Source of the DNA: Amylostereum areolatum
Lineage: Eukaryota > Basidiomycota > Agaricomycetes > Russulales > Stereaceae
Direction of reading: 5' to 3'
DNA: 64,000 nt
Assembly (NCBI GenBank): GCA_012932865.1
Contig: SAXG01000045.1
Location: 186,001 to 250,000, forward strand
A program made the position numbers and the translations under genes. Each line of letters begins with the position of its first letter. Position 1 is the stretch's first letter. The notes under the pieces are model-generated. The model was not told the origin of the DNA. It made no database searches and was given only the letters and a program-made list of their open reading frames with translations. Shown here piece by piece: positions 1 through 11,717 of this stretch.

Positions 1-155
1 ATTGCGAGTCCGAGATGGCATCAATTCACACTGAGGAGTTGCGATGGACGAATGGCGGAATGGCGCAGCGGAGTGGCGAGAACTCGGTCATGTGAGCGGC
101 GCGTCTCGCGTGGACGGAGAGGGAGAGATCGATAGCGAGCGGCAGCGGCCAGCTC

Positions 156-3100
156 ATGTCCTTCCTCCCTCGGTTCCTATCCGTACCTCGTCTCTTTCCC
201 TCCATCCGTTCCCATCGTCCACCACGTCCCCCACGATTCTCCTCCTCCGCCATGGTCAACGTCGCCGCCGAACGCTTTCTCGCCGACCGCGCTCCCCCCT
301 TCTCCAGCCTCGAGGTCGCAAAGGCCTTCGAGCTGCTCAGGTATGCTCTCCCATTCTACACCACCTCCTTTTATCCTCGCCATCACCACTTTCTGACGCC
401 TCATCGCTTCTCCTGAACTCTATCAGTCCCAAGGAAAGGAAATACGCTCACTACCTCGGTGAGGCGTCTTGGGCGGGCGCACGCATCATCCTGGGCCAAT
501 GGACTCCCTACAACGAGAAGCTTTTCGATCTTTTGATCCTCACCTTCAGCGACAACGGCCTCCTCGTCGACCTCCACGGCCTCAAATCTAAAGCAGATCT
601 TTCCGACGAGGACTGGGAGGACGTCCTGCAGTACTCCGTCCAGGTGCGTGACCCGACCTCGACCGGCCTTTCCAGCCTGACGAAGCCTTGACGACAGGTC
701 TTGAGCAACCTCGCGAATTACAAAAGCTTCGGGTTCACCAAGTTCGTACCACGCGTGTCTGAAGACAAATTCGGCGCCGTCATCGCTAGTTCTGCCAACG
801 CTGCCAACGCGGTCCCTCTATGGAACGAGGTGTGCTCGGTATCCTACATCCACTGTTTCCGACTCTGGCTGACTTTGCGTTCGCACCAACAGCTAAAAGC
901 GTCGATATATGCTACCTTTCCAGAATCCAGCCTCTTCATCGGCAAGCGCAACCTCGGCCACGTATCTAATTACTATCTAGGGGAGCCTTCCACGGACGCG
1001 GAAGTCGCTGCTATCCAAGCAGCCGCTGAGAAGATTGGCGTGGACGTCCTGAACACTCGGTAATGCGTTCCGAACCTCTGTCCAGTTTACTTCTCGCTCA
1101 CCGACCATTGCAGCGTCAAGAAGAACGGCCCCGAAGATTTCGTCCTCCTTGTCGCGTCCGCGAACACCGAGTCTCCTTCCACCGTGCACGACCTCACTCT
1201 CGATGGAAAATCCGTCAAGCTGACTGTGCAATACGGCGACTTCTCCGAGGCGCTCAAGCGTGTCGTCGCGGCCGTCAGTGAGGTGCGCTCCACGTTGCGA
1301 TGATGTCCGATCCGAGAGCTGATGGTCGAGAGGTGTGCAGGCGAAGAAGTACGCTGCCAACGAAAACCAGACCGCCATGCTTGAGGGCTACATCAAGTCT
1401 TTCAGCACCGGGTCGATCGAGGACCACAAAGAGGCCTCGACGCACTGGGTCAAGGACGTCGGACCCGTGGTGGAGAGCTACATCGGCTTCATTGAAACCT
1501 ACGTAGACCCGTACGGTGGACGTGCGGAATGGGAAGGTCAGCCGTTCGGATCGGATCGTTGCTCTCATCATCGTCGCTGACCGAGCATCAGGCTTTACTG
1601 CTATCGTGAACAAGGAGCTTAGCGCGAAGTATGAGAAGCTTGTCAACGATGCGCCCGAGTTCATCAAGGGTCTGCCTTGGGGTAAGGACTTTGAGGTTGA
1701 CGTCTTCAAGAAGCCCGACTTCACCGCGCTGGAGGTCCTTTCGTTCGCGACTGGCGGTACGTACCTTTACGATGGCTCTTAGACGCGGTCGGAGGCTGAT
1801 ACTATGCATTTTTTTCAGGTATCCCGGCAGGTATCAACGTGCGTCCTTGCACTTCATCGTTCACTGTTTCCAATAAATTCACATTATTCGTTGCAGATTC
1901 CCGTGCGCATGTCTTGATCCAACTCGAAGGGGTGGCATCTTCTGACCGTGAGGTAGAACTACTACGAGATCCGCGAAACCGCTGGATTCAAGAACGTCTC
2001 CCTTGCCGTATGCGCATTATCGTTTTTTGCGATGATCTCCCACCGACCGTCTTCCTTCTACAGAACGTCTTGGCTGCCAAATCCCCTGGTAGGCCTCGTT
2101 TATACAGGAGCCACGAGGCCCTTCTAACGAGGATGATTTAGACCAAGAGGTCCCCTTCATCCACCCCGACGATCTCGCTCTCTACAACGCCCTCGACCAG
2201 CGTGCATTCGAAGTCCAGGTCGCGAACCACGAGCTCTTGGGTCACGGCACCGGCAAGCTCTTCACCGAAGACGCGGACGGGAAGAAGAACTTTGACCCAG
2301 AAAAGGTCATCAACCCGTTGACCGGGAAGCCAATGTGCGTGCTGAATCCGTCGTAGTGTTGGAGCGATCTCGCTGAAGACGTTATAGCACCTCGTGGTAC
2401 AAACCTGGCCAGACGTCGGGCTCGGTTCTTGGAGAGGTTTCTTCGTCCATGGAGGTAAATTTCTCCTGTATTGACGCACGCTGTACTCCCTCTAACCGAA
2501 CCCTTCAGGAATGCAGGGCGGAGACCGTGGCTGTATTCCGTCAGTAGCATCCGGGCACGCACATCTTTTCGCTAACCAAAGACATTCGCTTGCAGTATCT
2601 GACAACACCGAGATCCTGAAGGTCTTCGGCGTAAGTCCACAGTTCTACTTTCTTCCTCGTTCACAACCAGACTGAGGCCATGTCGCAGTACACGGATCAG
2701 AAAGAGATCGACGACCTCGTTTTCATCACCTACCTGCTTATGGCGCGCGCCGGCCTTCGTGCGCTCGAGTTCTACGATCCCAAGACGAAGAAGCACGGAC
2801 AAGCGCATATGCAGGCTCGGTTCGTCGCCCTTTCGACGCCTTGGCTGGCTGGACGCCCTGCTGACCGTGTTTTCCAGACTCGGTATCACGCAATGCCTCA
2901 TCAGCGGTGGAATCGCCTACCTCGAGGAGGTGCGCAGCTCTTCCGGACAGCTCGAGAATCTCTACATCCGAGTGAGTGTCCAAGTTCGACCCGTGCCCGA
3001 CCTGTGTATTGAAAGCGTGGGCGCAGGTGAACCGGGAAAAGGCCCTCAAGGAGGGTCGTGACGTCGTCGGCAAGCTCCTCGTCGACCTCCAGGTCCGCAA

Positions 3101-3386
3101 AAGCACCGCAGACGGCGCTGGTGCTCGCCAGTTCTACACAGAGCTGACCACACCACTCCCCGGCTGGGACGGCGAGATCCGCGATTTCGTGCTGGCCAAA
3201 AAACAGGTGCGTCTCAATGTTGCTCTGCCTTGTGTCACCGAGAGCGTTGACGGACAACGATGCATGTAGCCACGGCGAATCTTCGTCCAACCGAACACCT
3301 TCGTCGAGAATGGCGACGTCGTCCTGAAGGAGTATCCCCTCACCACGGCCGGCGTCCTCCAAAGCTTCATCGAGCGCAAGATCTGA
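156..3386 (+). CDS. Dipeptidyl peptidase III (zinc exopeptidase, M49 family)
   Basis: Cytosolic zinc metallopeptidase that removes dipeptides from the N-terminus of oligopeptides. The two M49 signatures are present: HELLGH (about 2230-2247), supplying two zinc ligands and the catalytic Glu, and EECRAE (split by an intron near 2455-2520), supplying the third ligand. About 14 exons give a protein of roughly 700 residues, normal for the family; it ends in SFIERKI before TGA at 3384. The first in-frame ATG (156) gives an Arg/Pro/Ser-rich leader of 32 residues before a second ATG (252, MVNVAAERF) that matches the usual family start, so a mitochondrial and a cytosolic form are possible. One internal exon (1897-1902) is only 6 bases and encodes Ile-Pro of the conserved GIPAGINIPNY segment. 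Convergent with the phosphatase gene downstream. Family call is firm; exact exon edges are inferred. Confidence 0.93.
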
Positions 3387-3599
3387 GTTCGTGTTCGTGA
3401 TCTGCGGACAAAACGCAGAATGGCGTGAATCATATTCATAATGCATGCAGCGTTGTATATTAGTGTGTGTATGCTATAAATCGCCCATGTGTCCGATGTA
3501 CGCCCGAGGCGTCGTAGGGTATTTTGAGGCCGCCCGCAGCGAGCGTGTCAATCCAAGAGGATCCATATTAATCTAGAATAACATGGAGCCTGAGAGCGG

Positions 3600-5232
3600 T
3601 CATAGGACCTCGCGGACAAGGGCGACGAGAACGGTGACGCTAGTGTGGGGGTCAGTAAGCAGTCAACCCTGGACGTATTTTGGAGGGAGCGTACTCGTCG
3701 ATTTTCTGTGGTCCTCACGTCAGTATCGGTACCAGTGAAATGATGATGAATACGTACACCACCGTACCACGCCTGTCCTTCCCTGGCGGCGGCCTCTGCA
3801 AGGTGAGCGCGCATGTTAGCGGAGGTGGGTAGACCGACGACAACTTGAACGCACTTTCGAAAGGGCTCACGCGCGACATATTGTTCATGCAGCTCCGTGC
3901 ATAGTCGACGATCCGGTTCGCCATAGCCTGCACCTGCACGTCCTCAGACCCGCCGCCTCGCGCGACAAGACTGCATATCGACGTGATCTCAGAGTTGAAA
4001 ACATTGTCGGAAAGACCGTCCGTCTAAGAGGGGGGTAGAGGACCGCGTCAACCGGACCAGAAATTGAAATGGGGGTAAGGAGTGAACGCACAAAGGCGAT
4101 GACCAGGTCGCCGTCTCGGAGTTTGGTCTCGTACAGGTCCGAAGCGTTTGCAAAGTCCGTCATGGCTCCTGAGTGGTCGCCCATGAACGCGGGGAGCTTG
4201 GCTAGTTGTCTGAGGAGCGAGGAGGGTTGTACCGGGTTGAGTGCCGAACAAAGAAGCGCACAACGTACCGTGGGCAATTGAAGAAATGGGTTTGGGATCG
4301 TTGTCGGTGGAAGACAGATGAGGAACGGATGATGAGGAAACCACTGTCTCCCAAGCTATGGAACGTGTCAGCATACCATGGGGACTTGCAGGAGAGGAAT
4401 GCAACGCACTTCGCGGCGCGTAAGACGCCCGAAGACGCGTTCATGTTGATGATACACGCCGTACTTGACCCTGTGCGGCGTGAACAAGGTAGAAACCGGG
4501 GAAAGGGCAACGCAACGCACCCGCCACCACAGATTTCTCCCTGCGGACGGCCTCATGGGCCATGTCCATACACTCCATAGGCAGCAGCTCCCACCCCTCC
4601 ACCGTTTCTCGCTCTTCGTATTCCTGAGTTGGATCGATCTCCGGCTCTCCTGCCCATCCTAGCGAGCAATAGCGATGTGCGTGGTACATCAACGCCTGAG
4701 AGAACCGCGAAGGGTCCACCCCGCTGGTCACCCACCCGCCGACGCCGTCCGCGATTCCGAGAGAAACGCCCTGGAAACCCGCGGGAACGCATGAGCGAAC
4801 GGCATGCTGACACGAAGAGCGACTCGCCTACCGATTGGTTTCGCATCTGGATTGTTGGCAAGTCAAGAGGCGGGAACGAAGAAGACAACGTGAGTCCGAC
4901 ACGAAAGCCTTACCAAGCAAAGCGAAACGAAACGAAACGAAACGCACATCCTGGATGTAAAAGAAGTCCTCTCCAGGCCCTACTGCAGGGCTGCCCTTCC
5001 CCTTTCCCCTCGTCAAGGACTCGTCCCTCCACTTGCCTATGGGGTGGTCCGCAGGGAACGGTGAAGCGACCTTGCGCATTGCGCGATCGCCGGGCTTCGC
5101 GTGCCAGCTGGCGCCAATGTGGAATCGGTACGGGCGGGGCAAGTTGGTCGAGGCATGACGGACGAGGAGGGAGGGAGGGAGACGCGCCTTGCGAGTAGCG
5201 TGACGGACGTGGTGGAGAGACGGAAGCGGCAT
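3600..5232 (-). CDS. PTC7: Ptc7-type PP2C protein phosphatase, mitochondrial
   Basis: Metal-dependent Ser/Thr phosphatase of the Ptc7/PPTC7 branch, which acts in mitochondria (in yeast on coenzyme Q biosynthesis and import factors). Reading down the minus strand, the start at 5232 opens a basic, Ser/Arg-rich leader followed by YRFHIGASWHAKP. PP2C motifs follow in order: GEDFFYIQD, ADGVGGW (metal-binding Asp), NLGDSGF, TDGLSDN and the terminal KIDDVTVLVALV. Stop is TGA at 3600-3602. A 15-base exon (4832-4846, MRNQS) is needed to connect FFYIQD with the exon that begins GVSLGIADGVGGW. The first intron carries a GAAAC pentanucleotide run. It is divergent from the mitochondrial PheRS gene, separated by about 205 bases. 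Family and localisation class are confident; substrate is not visible in sequence. Confidence 0.93.
4924..4943. repeat. (GAAAC)n pentanucleotide microsatellite
   Basis: About four copies of GAAAC lie inside the first intron of the Ptc7-type gene, just downstream of its donor site. A length-variable simple repeat with no coding role. Confidence 0.8.
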
Positions 5233-5436
5233 TTAGGACAGCGGATGAAGAGCGTGAAGGGCATTCGAGCTGCGACCCGACGCGTCAATTTCGTGGGATG
5301 CGCGCTTCTGCCATTGCGTCATCTCGACATCCGCACAGCCGCTTCACATCTGTGCCTTCGCCGGCACTCGCGACTTTGACTCACGCGCAGGACAACTTGG
5401 TCTCGCCAGCTGGACGCCAGTACCGCGCAGGACAAC

Positions 5437-6924
5437 ATGGCCGCGCGACTGCTCAGCATGCACTCTCTGCGCTGCAGGCCAGGCTACAGAACCCACATTC
5501 TTCGCTCGCTGTCCACCGCACCCCCCACGGAGGTTTCCGTCTTGGGGAAATCCTATCCTACAGACTCGTTCACCAACGTGACGCCGACCATTGTTTCCAA
5601 GCTCAACCGTCGCCTCTACATGCAAGATGGTCATCCTATCAGCACCCTAAGAAAGCTCGTGGAGGGTCACTTTCCGGACTATGACCATCTGACTTCCCTC
5701 TCACCGCTCGTTACCCCTCACCAAAACTTCGACTCTCTCTCCTTCCCCGCGGACCACCCCGGCCGTTCAAAAACGGACTCATATTACATCAACAAGGATA
5801 CGATGCTCCGCACACATACCTCTGCTCATGAGGTAGACGTCTTTACAGGTGGTGCCGAGCGGTGGCTGCTCACCGCGGACGTCTACCGGCGCGACGAGAT
5901 CGACGCGTCTCATTATCCCGTGTTCCACCAAATGGAGGGTGCAAATATATTCCGCACGAATGCTTCAAGCTTAAGGGCCGTCGAGGAGGACAATACGCGA
6001 CTTGCTCGTCAACTATCCGAATCCAACATTGTCATCGAGGATGTGCCGCACATCTCCCCGACAAACCCTGCTCAGCCCTCGCACGATCCCCGGCACTCAG
6101 AACTCGCATCCCTTAACCTGAAACTTTCTCTCAATAGCCTGATGTATACGCTGTTCGGGAAAGTGGCTGGCGCGACCAAGGAGGATCCCTTACGCGTGCG
6201 GTGGATCGAGGCGTATTTTCCGTTTACCAGCCCCAGTTATGAGGTCGAGGTGTTCTTTCGAGGCAAATGGCTAGAGATTCTTGGCTGTGGCGTCGTCATC
6301 CAATCTACCCTTGATCGTTCCAGTAGGTGCTCTTCAACCTTCGAGGGTGACGTACGTTCTCAGCTCAGCTTCCGTACCAGACGTTCCCGACAAAATGGGT
6401 TGGGCTTTCGGTCTTGGCCTTGAACGCATTGCCATGATTCTTTATTCTATCCCAGATATTCGTCTGTTCTGGTCGGAAGACTCTCGATTCATATCGCAAT
6501 TCAGGCCTGGCCAGATCAGCACATTTAAACCGTACTCGAAATACCCATCTTCCCATAGGGACATCAGCTTCTGGCTACCCGCAACTGGCCTGCACGAGAA
6601 TGATGTCTACGATCTCGTCCGAGACGTGGTGGGCGACCTAGCAGAGGACGTGGTTATGGTGAGTGGCTGATATAGCTCGTCTGGTGAATCTAAGAGTGCG
6701 ACCATTCAGTTCCAGGTGGACAAGTTTACGCACCCCAAGACGAAACGTGACAGCATGACCTTCCGGATTAACTATCGTTCAATGGACAGGTTTGTTGCCA
6801 CCTTTCCTCGGTGAACCGTGCACTTACATCTTGAATAGGTCGCTTGTCAACGATGAGGTAAATGACCTGCAAAGACAAGTGGTGTCGCGCCTGAAAGAAC
6901 AGCTGGGAGTAGAGATTCGATGAT
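5437..6924 (+). CDS. MSF1: Phenylalanyl-tRNA synthetase, mitochondrial (monomeric)
   Basis: Charges mitochondrial tRNA-Phe. The single-chain organellar form is recognised by a class II catalytic core joined to a C-terminal ferredoxin-like anticodon-binding (FDX-ACB) domain. Visible marks are [13 protein letters not shown] and the motif 2 segment YPVFHQMEG, motif 3 [13 protein letters not shown], the [10 protein letters not shown] stretch, then [13 protein letters not shown] opening the FDX-ACB domain and [10 protein letters not shown] near the end. The N-terminal 25-30 residues are Arg/Ser-rich without acidic residues, fitting a mitochondrial presequence. Introns fall at about 6321, 6660 and 6791; most of the protein sits in the first exon. 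It is tail-to-tail with the GrpE gene (134 bases apart) and head-to-head with the phosphatase gene. Confidence 0.95.
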
Positions 6925-7057
6925 TAAAATGCTATACGGATATGTTGTCCCCACGGATGAAACCGCGCTGTACGACCATGGAAATCCCCCCACTCTATTG
7001 TCTTCGCACGTCCACCCGATGTACCGACGCCCTACGCTACACCACCCGCCATATAGA

Positions 7058-7861
7058 TCATGACGTTTCTTGAGCGACACCCACTTGGGCTGCCCGCAAG
7101 ATCCTATCTTTGATAGTGTAGCCGATCTTCTGGCAGTCGATGACCGTGCCGGGTTCTTTCCCTGGCACTGGGGCCTGGTACAGCGCTTCATGACGGTTGG
7201 GGTCGAACTTGTCCCCCGTTGGGTCGAATGGCTTGACATGGTACTTGAATAGGGTTTGCAAGAGCAGCCGATGCGTCATTTCCACGCCATGGTGCAGCTC
7301 CTTGAGCTGGGCCGAGGGGGATTTCGTCTCTGATGTTGATGGCGAGGAGTTTTCGGGGGATGACGGTTGCGAAGGTGGTGGAGCGAGAGCGGACTCGGGT
7401 ACGGACTTGAGGGCGAGGGCGAGCACATCCACGGTCTCCAGTAGGTCGCCAGCAAACCGGGTGATGGCGAAATCCCGCGTCTGCTCCTTTTCCCTTGCAG
7501 CGTTGCGCTGGAGGTTAAGGAAGTCTGCCTGAAGGTATCGTAGACGACCCTGATAGCAAGAAAGACGGTCAGGAATTGAAATGACTGGGTCGCGTGAAAC
7601 ACGTACGGTGATGTCCACGACCTCTTCCTCCTTCGCCTTGAGCTTTGCCTCGCATTCGGAGGGCTTTTCACCCTCCGCTTTCGCTTCACTTTTAGGATCG
7701 GCGTCGCTTGCGGGCTTGTCCGTTGACGCGTCGGAGTACTGCCGAGTACTGCCGAATGCGGCTCTCCGACGTGAGAGTGCGAGTGAGGGACGGACCAAGG
7801 TGCGAGAAGACATAGAGGCGGAGGCGGTGCGGAAGACTCGAGCGGCGTGTGAGCAAGACAT
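7058..7861 (-). CDS. MGE1: GrpE-type nucleotide exchange factor, mitochondrial
   Basis: Nucleotide-release factor for mitochondrial Hsp70 in matrix protein import and folding. The start at 7861 gives a typical presequence (Arg/Ser/Ala-rich, no acidic residues until about residue 44). A charged Glu/Lys stretch follows, then GRLRYLQADFLNLQRN of the GrpE long helix, and the C-terminal beta domain with HVKPFDPTGDKFDPNRHEAL and GTVIDCQKIGYTIKDR, both diagnostic. About 248 residues after splicing, normal for the family. A linker rich in Pro/Ser (about residues 145-170) separates helix and head. The only intron (7550-7606, 57 bases) is a multiple of three with no stop, so the frame reads straight through; the splice sites (GTACGT...CTATCAG) and the continuity of the helix say it is an intron. 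Confidence 0.95.
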   Translation of the reverse strand: MSCSHAARVFRTASASMSSRTLVRPSLALSRRRAAFGSTRQYSDASTDKPASDADPKSEAKAEGEKPSECEAKLKAKEEEVVDITVRVSRDPVISIPDRLSCYQGRLRYLQADFLNLQRNAAREKEQTRDFAITRFAGDLLETVDVLALALKSVPESALAPPPSQPSSPENSSPSTSETKSPSAQLKELHHGVEMTHRLLLQTLFKYHVKPFDPTGDKFDPNRHEALYQAPVPGKEPGTVIDCQKIGYTIKDRILRAAQVGVAQETS

Positions 7862-8224
7862 GATGGGCCGGGGACGAAGGGGAGAGGACGAAAGGGGGGA
7901 AGCTGAATGAATGGGCGAACGAGACCGAAGAAAGCGCCAGAGCAGTCGCCAGCGAAGTCAAAAACTTCGGAAGCCAGGCTCGCGTGGCGGTCACGTGGAG
8001 GACTTGGGCTTCGGCGCGTTCACTCGCTCGATCGGTCGTCGGTCGTCGTTCCCACCGTTCCTCCGAAGGGAGAAGAAAAATTCTCCGTTTTCCGCCTCTC
8101 TGACTCCTGCAGCACCTGAACCTTCGCTGTTCGAGCGCAGGTCTCAGGCTTTCCTTTTTCCAGCTGCGACGGAACGCCGCGTTCTTGACAAACGGGTGCA
8201 AACAAAACCCGCCCGTGATTCGCC
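7862..8224. promoter_or_regulatory. Divergent intergenic region MGE1 / C1-THF synthase
   Basis: A 363-base shared upstream region between two head-to-head genes for mitochondrial/one-carbon functions. It holds AG-rich and pyrimidine-rich patches but no TATA element or conserved operator that I can name. Bidirectional control is inferred from layout only. Confidence 0.4.
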
Positions 8225-11200
8225 ATGCGCTTCCTCAACGCGCTATCTTCAAATAGCAGGCTATTCCGTCCCTTGCACTCTCCTCCTTTCCGCACCATGG
8301 CCGCCACTGCTTCCTACGCTGGAACCGCAAAGCTCATCGATGGGACCGCTATCGCTAAGTCCGTCGTTCGTGCGCTCCCTCGATCCCGCGATCTTATTTT
8401 GTAAATCGGTCGATTCAGGTCAATCCGTGACGAGGTCGCCGGAAAAGTCAAGGCGATCAAGACGCAATACCCTCGCTTTCAGCCACAGCTCACGATCGTT
8501 CAAGCCGGTGAACGACCGGACAGCAGTGTCTATGTGCGTATGAAAATCAAGGCCGCCGAAGAGGTCGGAATCAAGCACAACCATGTCACACTTCCGGCCG
8601 AGGCCACCGTGGAGGAGGTCGTCAGTCTTGTCAAAAAACTGAACGATGATGAATCTGTCAGCGGCATTTTGGTCCAACTCCCTCTTGGCAAACATGTCAG
8701 TCCCGAGGGTGAACGGACTGTCACCGAGGCTGTCAGTCCCCAGAAAGACGTGGATGGGTGCGTGTTTCGCTTCATAGCATAGCCATGTTCTCAGACGATC
8801 TCCAGGTTCCACGCCTACAACATCGGCCACTTGTCTTCGCGGGCATCTGCTCCTCTCTTTGCCCCGTGCACCCCCGCCGGCGTTATTCGCCTGCTCGAGT
8901 CCACAGGTGTCCCCATCGCTGGTGCCAATGCCGTCGTTCTTGGACGCAGCGATATTGTAGGCAGTCCTGTCGCATCCATGCTACGCAACAAGGACGCCAC
9001 AGTTACTCAATGCCATAGCCGAACCAGGAACCTTCCCGAAATCGTGAGGTTTTATTACGTCTTGTGCGTCGTATCTAACACGTGTGGCCCAGGTGAAAAC
9101 AGCCGATATCTTGGTCTCTGCCATCGGCAAAGCTGAGTTTGTCAAAGGTGATTGGATCAAGCCTGGCGCCGTTGTGATAGATGTTGGGACGAATTATATC
9201 CCTGGTAGGCATCAGTTTCTTTTGCTTGCACCAGCAGCTTACCCACCATCCTAGACTCGACGAAGAAATCTGGTCAGCGCCTTGTCGGCGATGTCGAGTT
9301 CTCATCCGCATCCAACGTTGCTTCATACATCACTCCGGTTCCAGGAGGCGTCGGCCCCATGACTGTGGCGCAGCTCATGGTCAACACACTTCAATCTGCA
9401 GAACGTATCTGGACGGAAACACGCTCACGGAAGATCAAGCCCTTGAAGCTCGACGTGAAGGAGAAAGTGCCTAGTGACATCGATATCTCTTTGGCGCAGA
9501 CCCCGAAACCTATCACGGAGCTCGCTCACGAGATCGGCATCCTTCCGGATGAGCTGGAGAGTTATGGAAAATACAAGGCCAAGGTCGAGCTTAGCTTGCT
9601 GGATAGGTTGGCACACCGCAAGAACGGAAAATACGTCGTCATCGCTGGGATTACCCCCACTCCTCTTGGTGAGGGTAAATCGACAACCACCATCGGTCTT
9701 GCACAGGCCCTCGGTGCGCACCTCGGTCGCCCGTCTTTCGCGTGCGTGCGTCAGCCCAGCCAAGGGCCCACCTTTGGTATCAAGGGAGGCGCCGCTGGAG
9801 GTGGATACAGCCAAGTCATTCCCATGGACGAGGTCAGCATTCTCCCTACTGTCCTTCGGCTGTAACTGAAGTGCCATCTAGTTCAACTTGCACCTGACTG
9901 GTGACATTCATGCTGTCACCGCGGCGAACAACCTTCTTGGTGAGTGCGATCTCTAGAACTTCAGAATGTACTCCCATGCTGTTGTCAGCCGCTGCCTTGG
10001 ACGCGCGTATATTCCACGAGGCAACACAGTCCGACAAGGTAGGTCCTGTGGATGGTGTGGCAAATGTGCCATGCTGATACTATTCAGGCGTTGTACAGTC
10101 GTCTGGTACCAACATCCAAAGGAAAACGCGAGTTCGCTCCGCTCATGTTCAAGCGTCTCAAGAAGCTAGGCATCGACAAGACGAACCCCAATGATTTGAC
10201 CCCGGAGGAGATCACCCGGTTCGCTCGCCTCGACATCGACCCTTCTACGATCACCTGGAACCGTGTTCTCGACACGAACGATCGTTTCTTGCGCAAGATC
10301 ACCATTGGCCAGGCTGCTACTGAGAAAGGTCACGAACGTCTGGCTGAATTCGACATTGCCGTTGCCAGCGAGTGTATGGCCGTTCTCGCTTTAACGACGG
10401 ACCTACAGGACATGCGCCAGCGTTTGGGTGCCATGGTTGTGGCGACTAGCAAGCAAGGCGATGCGGTAACGGCCGACGACATCGGTGTGGGAGGCGCACT
10501 CGCTGTTCTCATGAAAGATGCGATCAAGCCTAACCTCATGCAAACCCTGGAGGGTACCCCTGTCTTTGTACACGCCGGTCCCTTCGCAAATATCGCCCAT
10601 GGAAACTCGTCTATCCTTGCTGACCGTGTGGCGCTTAAGCTCGCCGGAACGGAGGAAGGCGACTCTGCCGACCGCGTTGGCTACGTCCTTACAGAGGGTG
10701 GATTCGGTGCCGATATGGGAATGGAGAAGTTCTGCAACATCAAATGTCGCGTCAGTGGACTCAAGCCAGATGCTACGGTTATCGTCGCTACCACCCGCGC
10801 GTTGAAGATGCACGGTGGCGGTCCTGATGTAACCCCTGGCAAGCCGCTCGCCGACACCTACACGAAGGAGGACCTTGTCACTCTCAAGGAAGGCACGAAG
10901 AATTTGGTGAAGCACATTCAAAACTCCAAGAAATTCGGTTTGAAGGTTCTTATTGCTATCAACCAATTTGCGTTAGTCCTACGCTTGTTCTTGTCCGTGG
11001 GCACCCCTATTTATTGACAGCATGGTCCTTCTAGTTCGGACACCCCCGCAGAACTCGAACTTATTCGTCAGGAGGCCCTTGCCGGTGGTGCCGACGCTGC
11101 CATTGTCAGCAACCATTGGGCAGAAGGCGGTGCTGGTGCTCTGGCTCTCGCCGAAGCCCTTGTCCAAACTTGCGAGGGCGAGTCGGGCTTCAAGTTCCTC

Positions 11201-11717
11201 TATGACCTCAACATCCCCATCGAGGAGAAGATCTCTATCATCTGCAAAGAAATATATGGTGCCGATGGCATTGAGCTCAGCGACATCGCCAAGAGCCAGA
11301 TCGAGACCTATACTCGCCAAGGATACAGCGGCCTCCCCAGTATGTCATGTTCACTGTGCGCAAAGCAAATCTGACCACAGTGTGGCGTTAGTCTGCATGG
11401 CCAAGACTCAGTATTCGTTCTCGCACAACCCCAAACTCAAGAACGTTCCGACAGGTGAATGCGTGAAGTGAAAGCCCCGGAAACTCACTAATGTATGATT
11501 GCGTAGGGTTTACCGTCCCTATTCGCTCGGTGAGGCTCTCTGCAGGAGCAGGATTCTTGTATCCCCTTCTCGGAGACATGCAGACCATGCCCGGCCTTGG
11601 AACACGTCCCGGTAAGCATGGCAGCCAAATTTTCCCTTGCTAATGCTGACCACGTCCGTAGGATTTTGGGAGGTCGGTCTCGATCCTGAAACTGGCCGGG
11701 TTGTCGGATTGTTCTAG
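8225..11717 (+). CDS. MIS1: C1-tetrahydrofolate synthase (trifunctional)
   Basis: Interconverts one-carbon units on tetrahydrofolate: methylene-THF dehydrogenase and methenyl-THF cyclohydrolase in the N-terminal third, 10-formyl-THF synthetase in the rest. Marks seen are [13 protein letters not shown] and [12 protein letters not shown] (cyclohydrolase/dehydrogenase active site), [25 protein letters not shown] (NADP site), [13 protein letters not shown], then the synthetase P-loop [20 protein letters not shown] and [16 protein letters not shown]. It ends [19 protein letters not shown] before TAG at 11715. About ten short introns. The first ATG (8225) adds a leader [19 protein letters not shown] that looks like a mitochondrial presequence; an in-frame ATG at 8297 would give the cytosolic form, so one gene may supply both. 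MIS1 is the yeast mitochondrial name and ADE3 the cytosolic one; which name fits best depends on start use. Confidence 0.95.
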
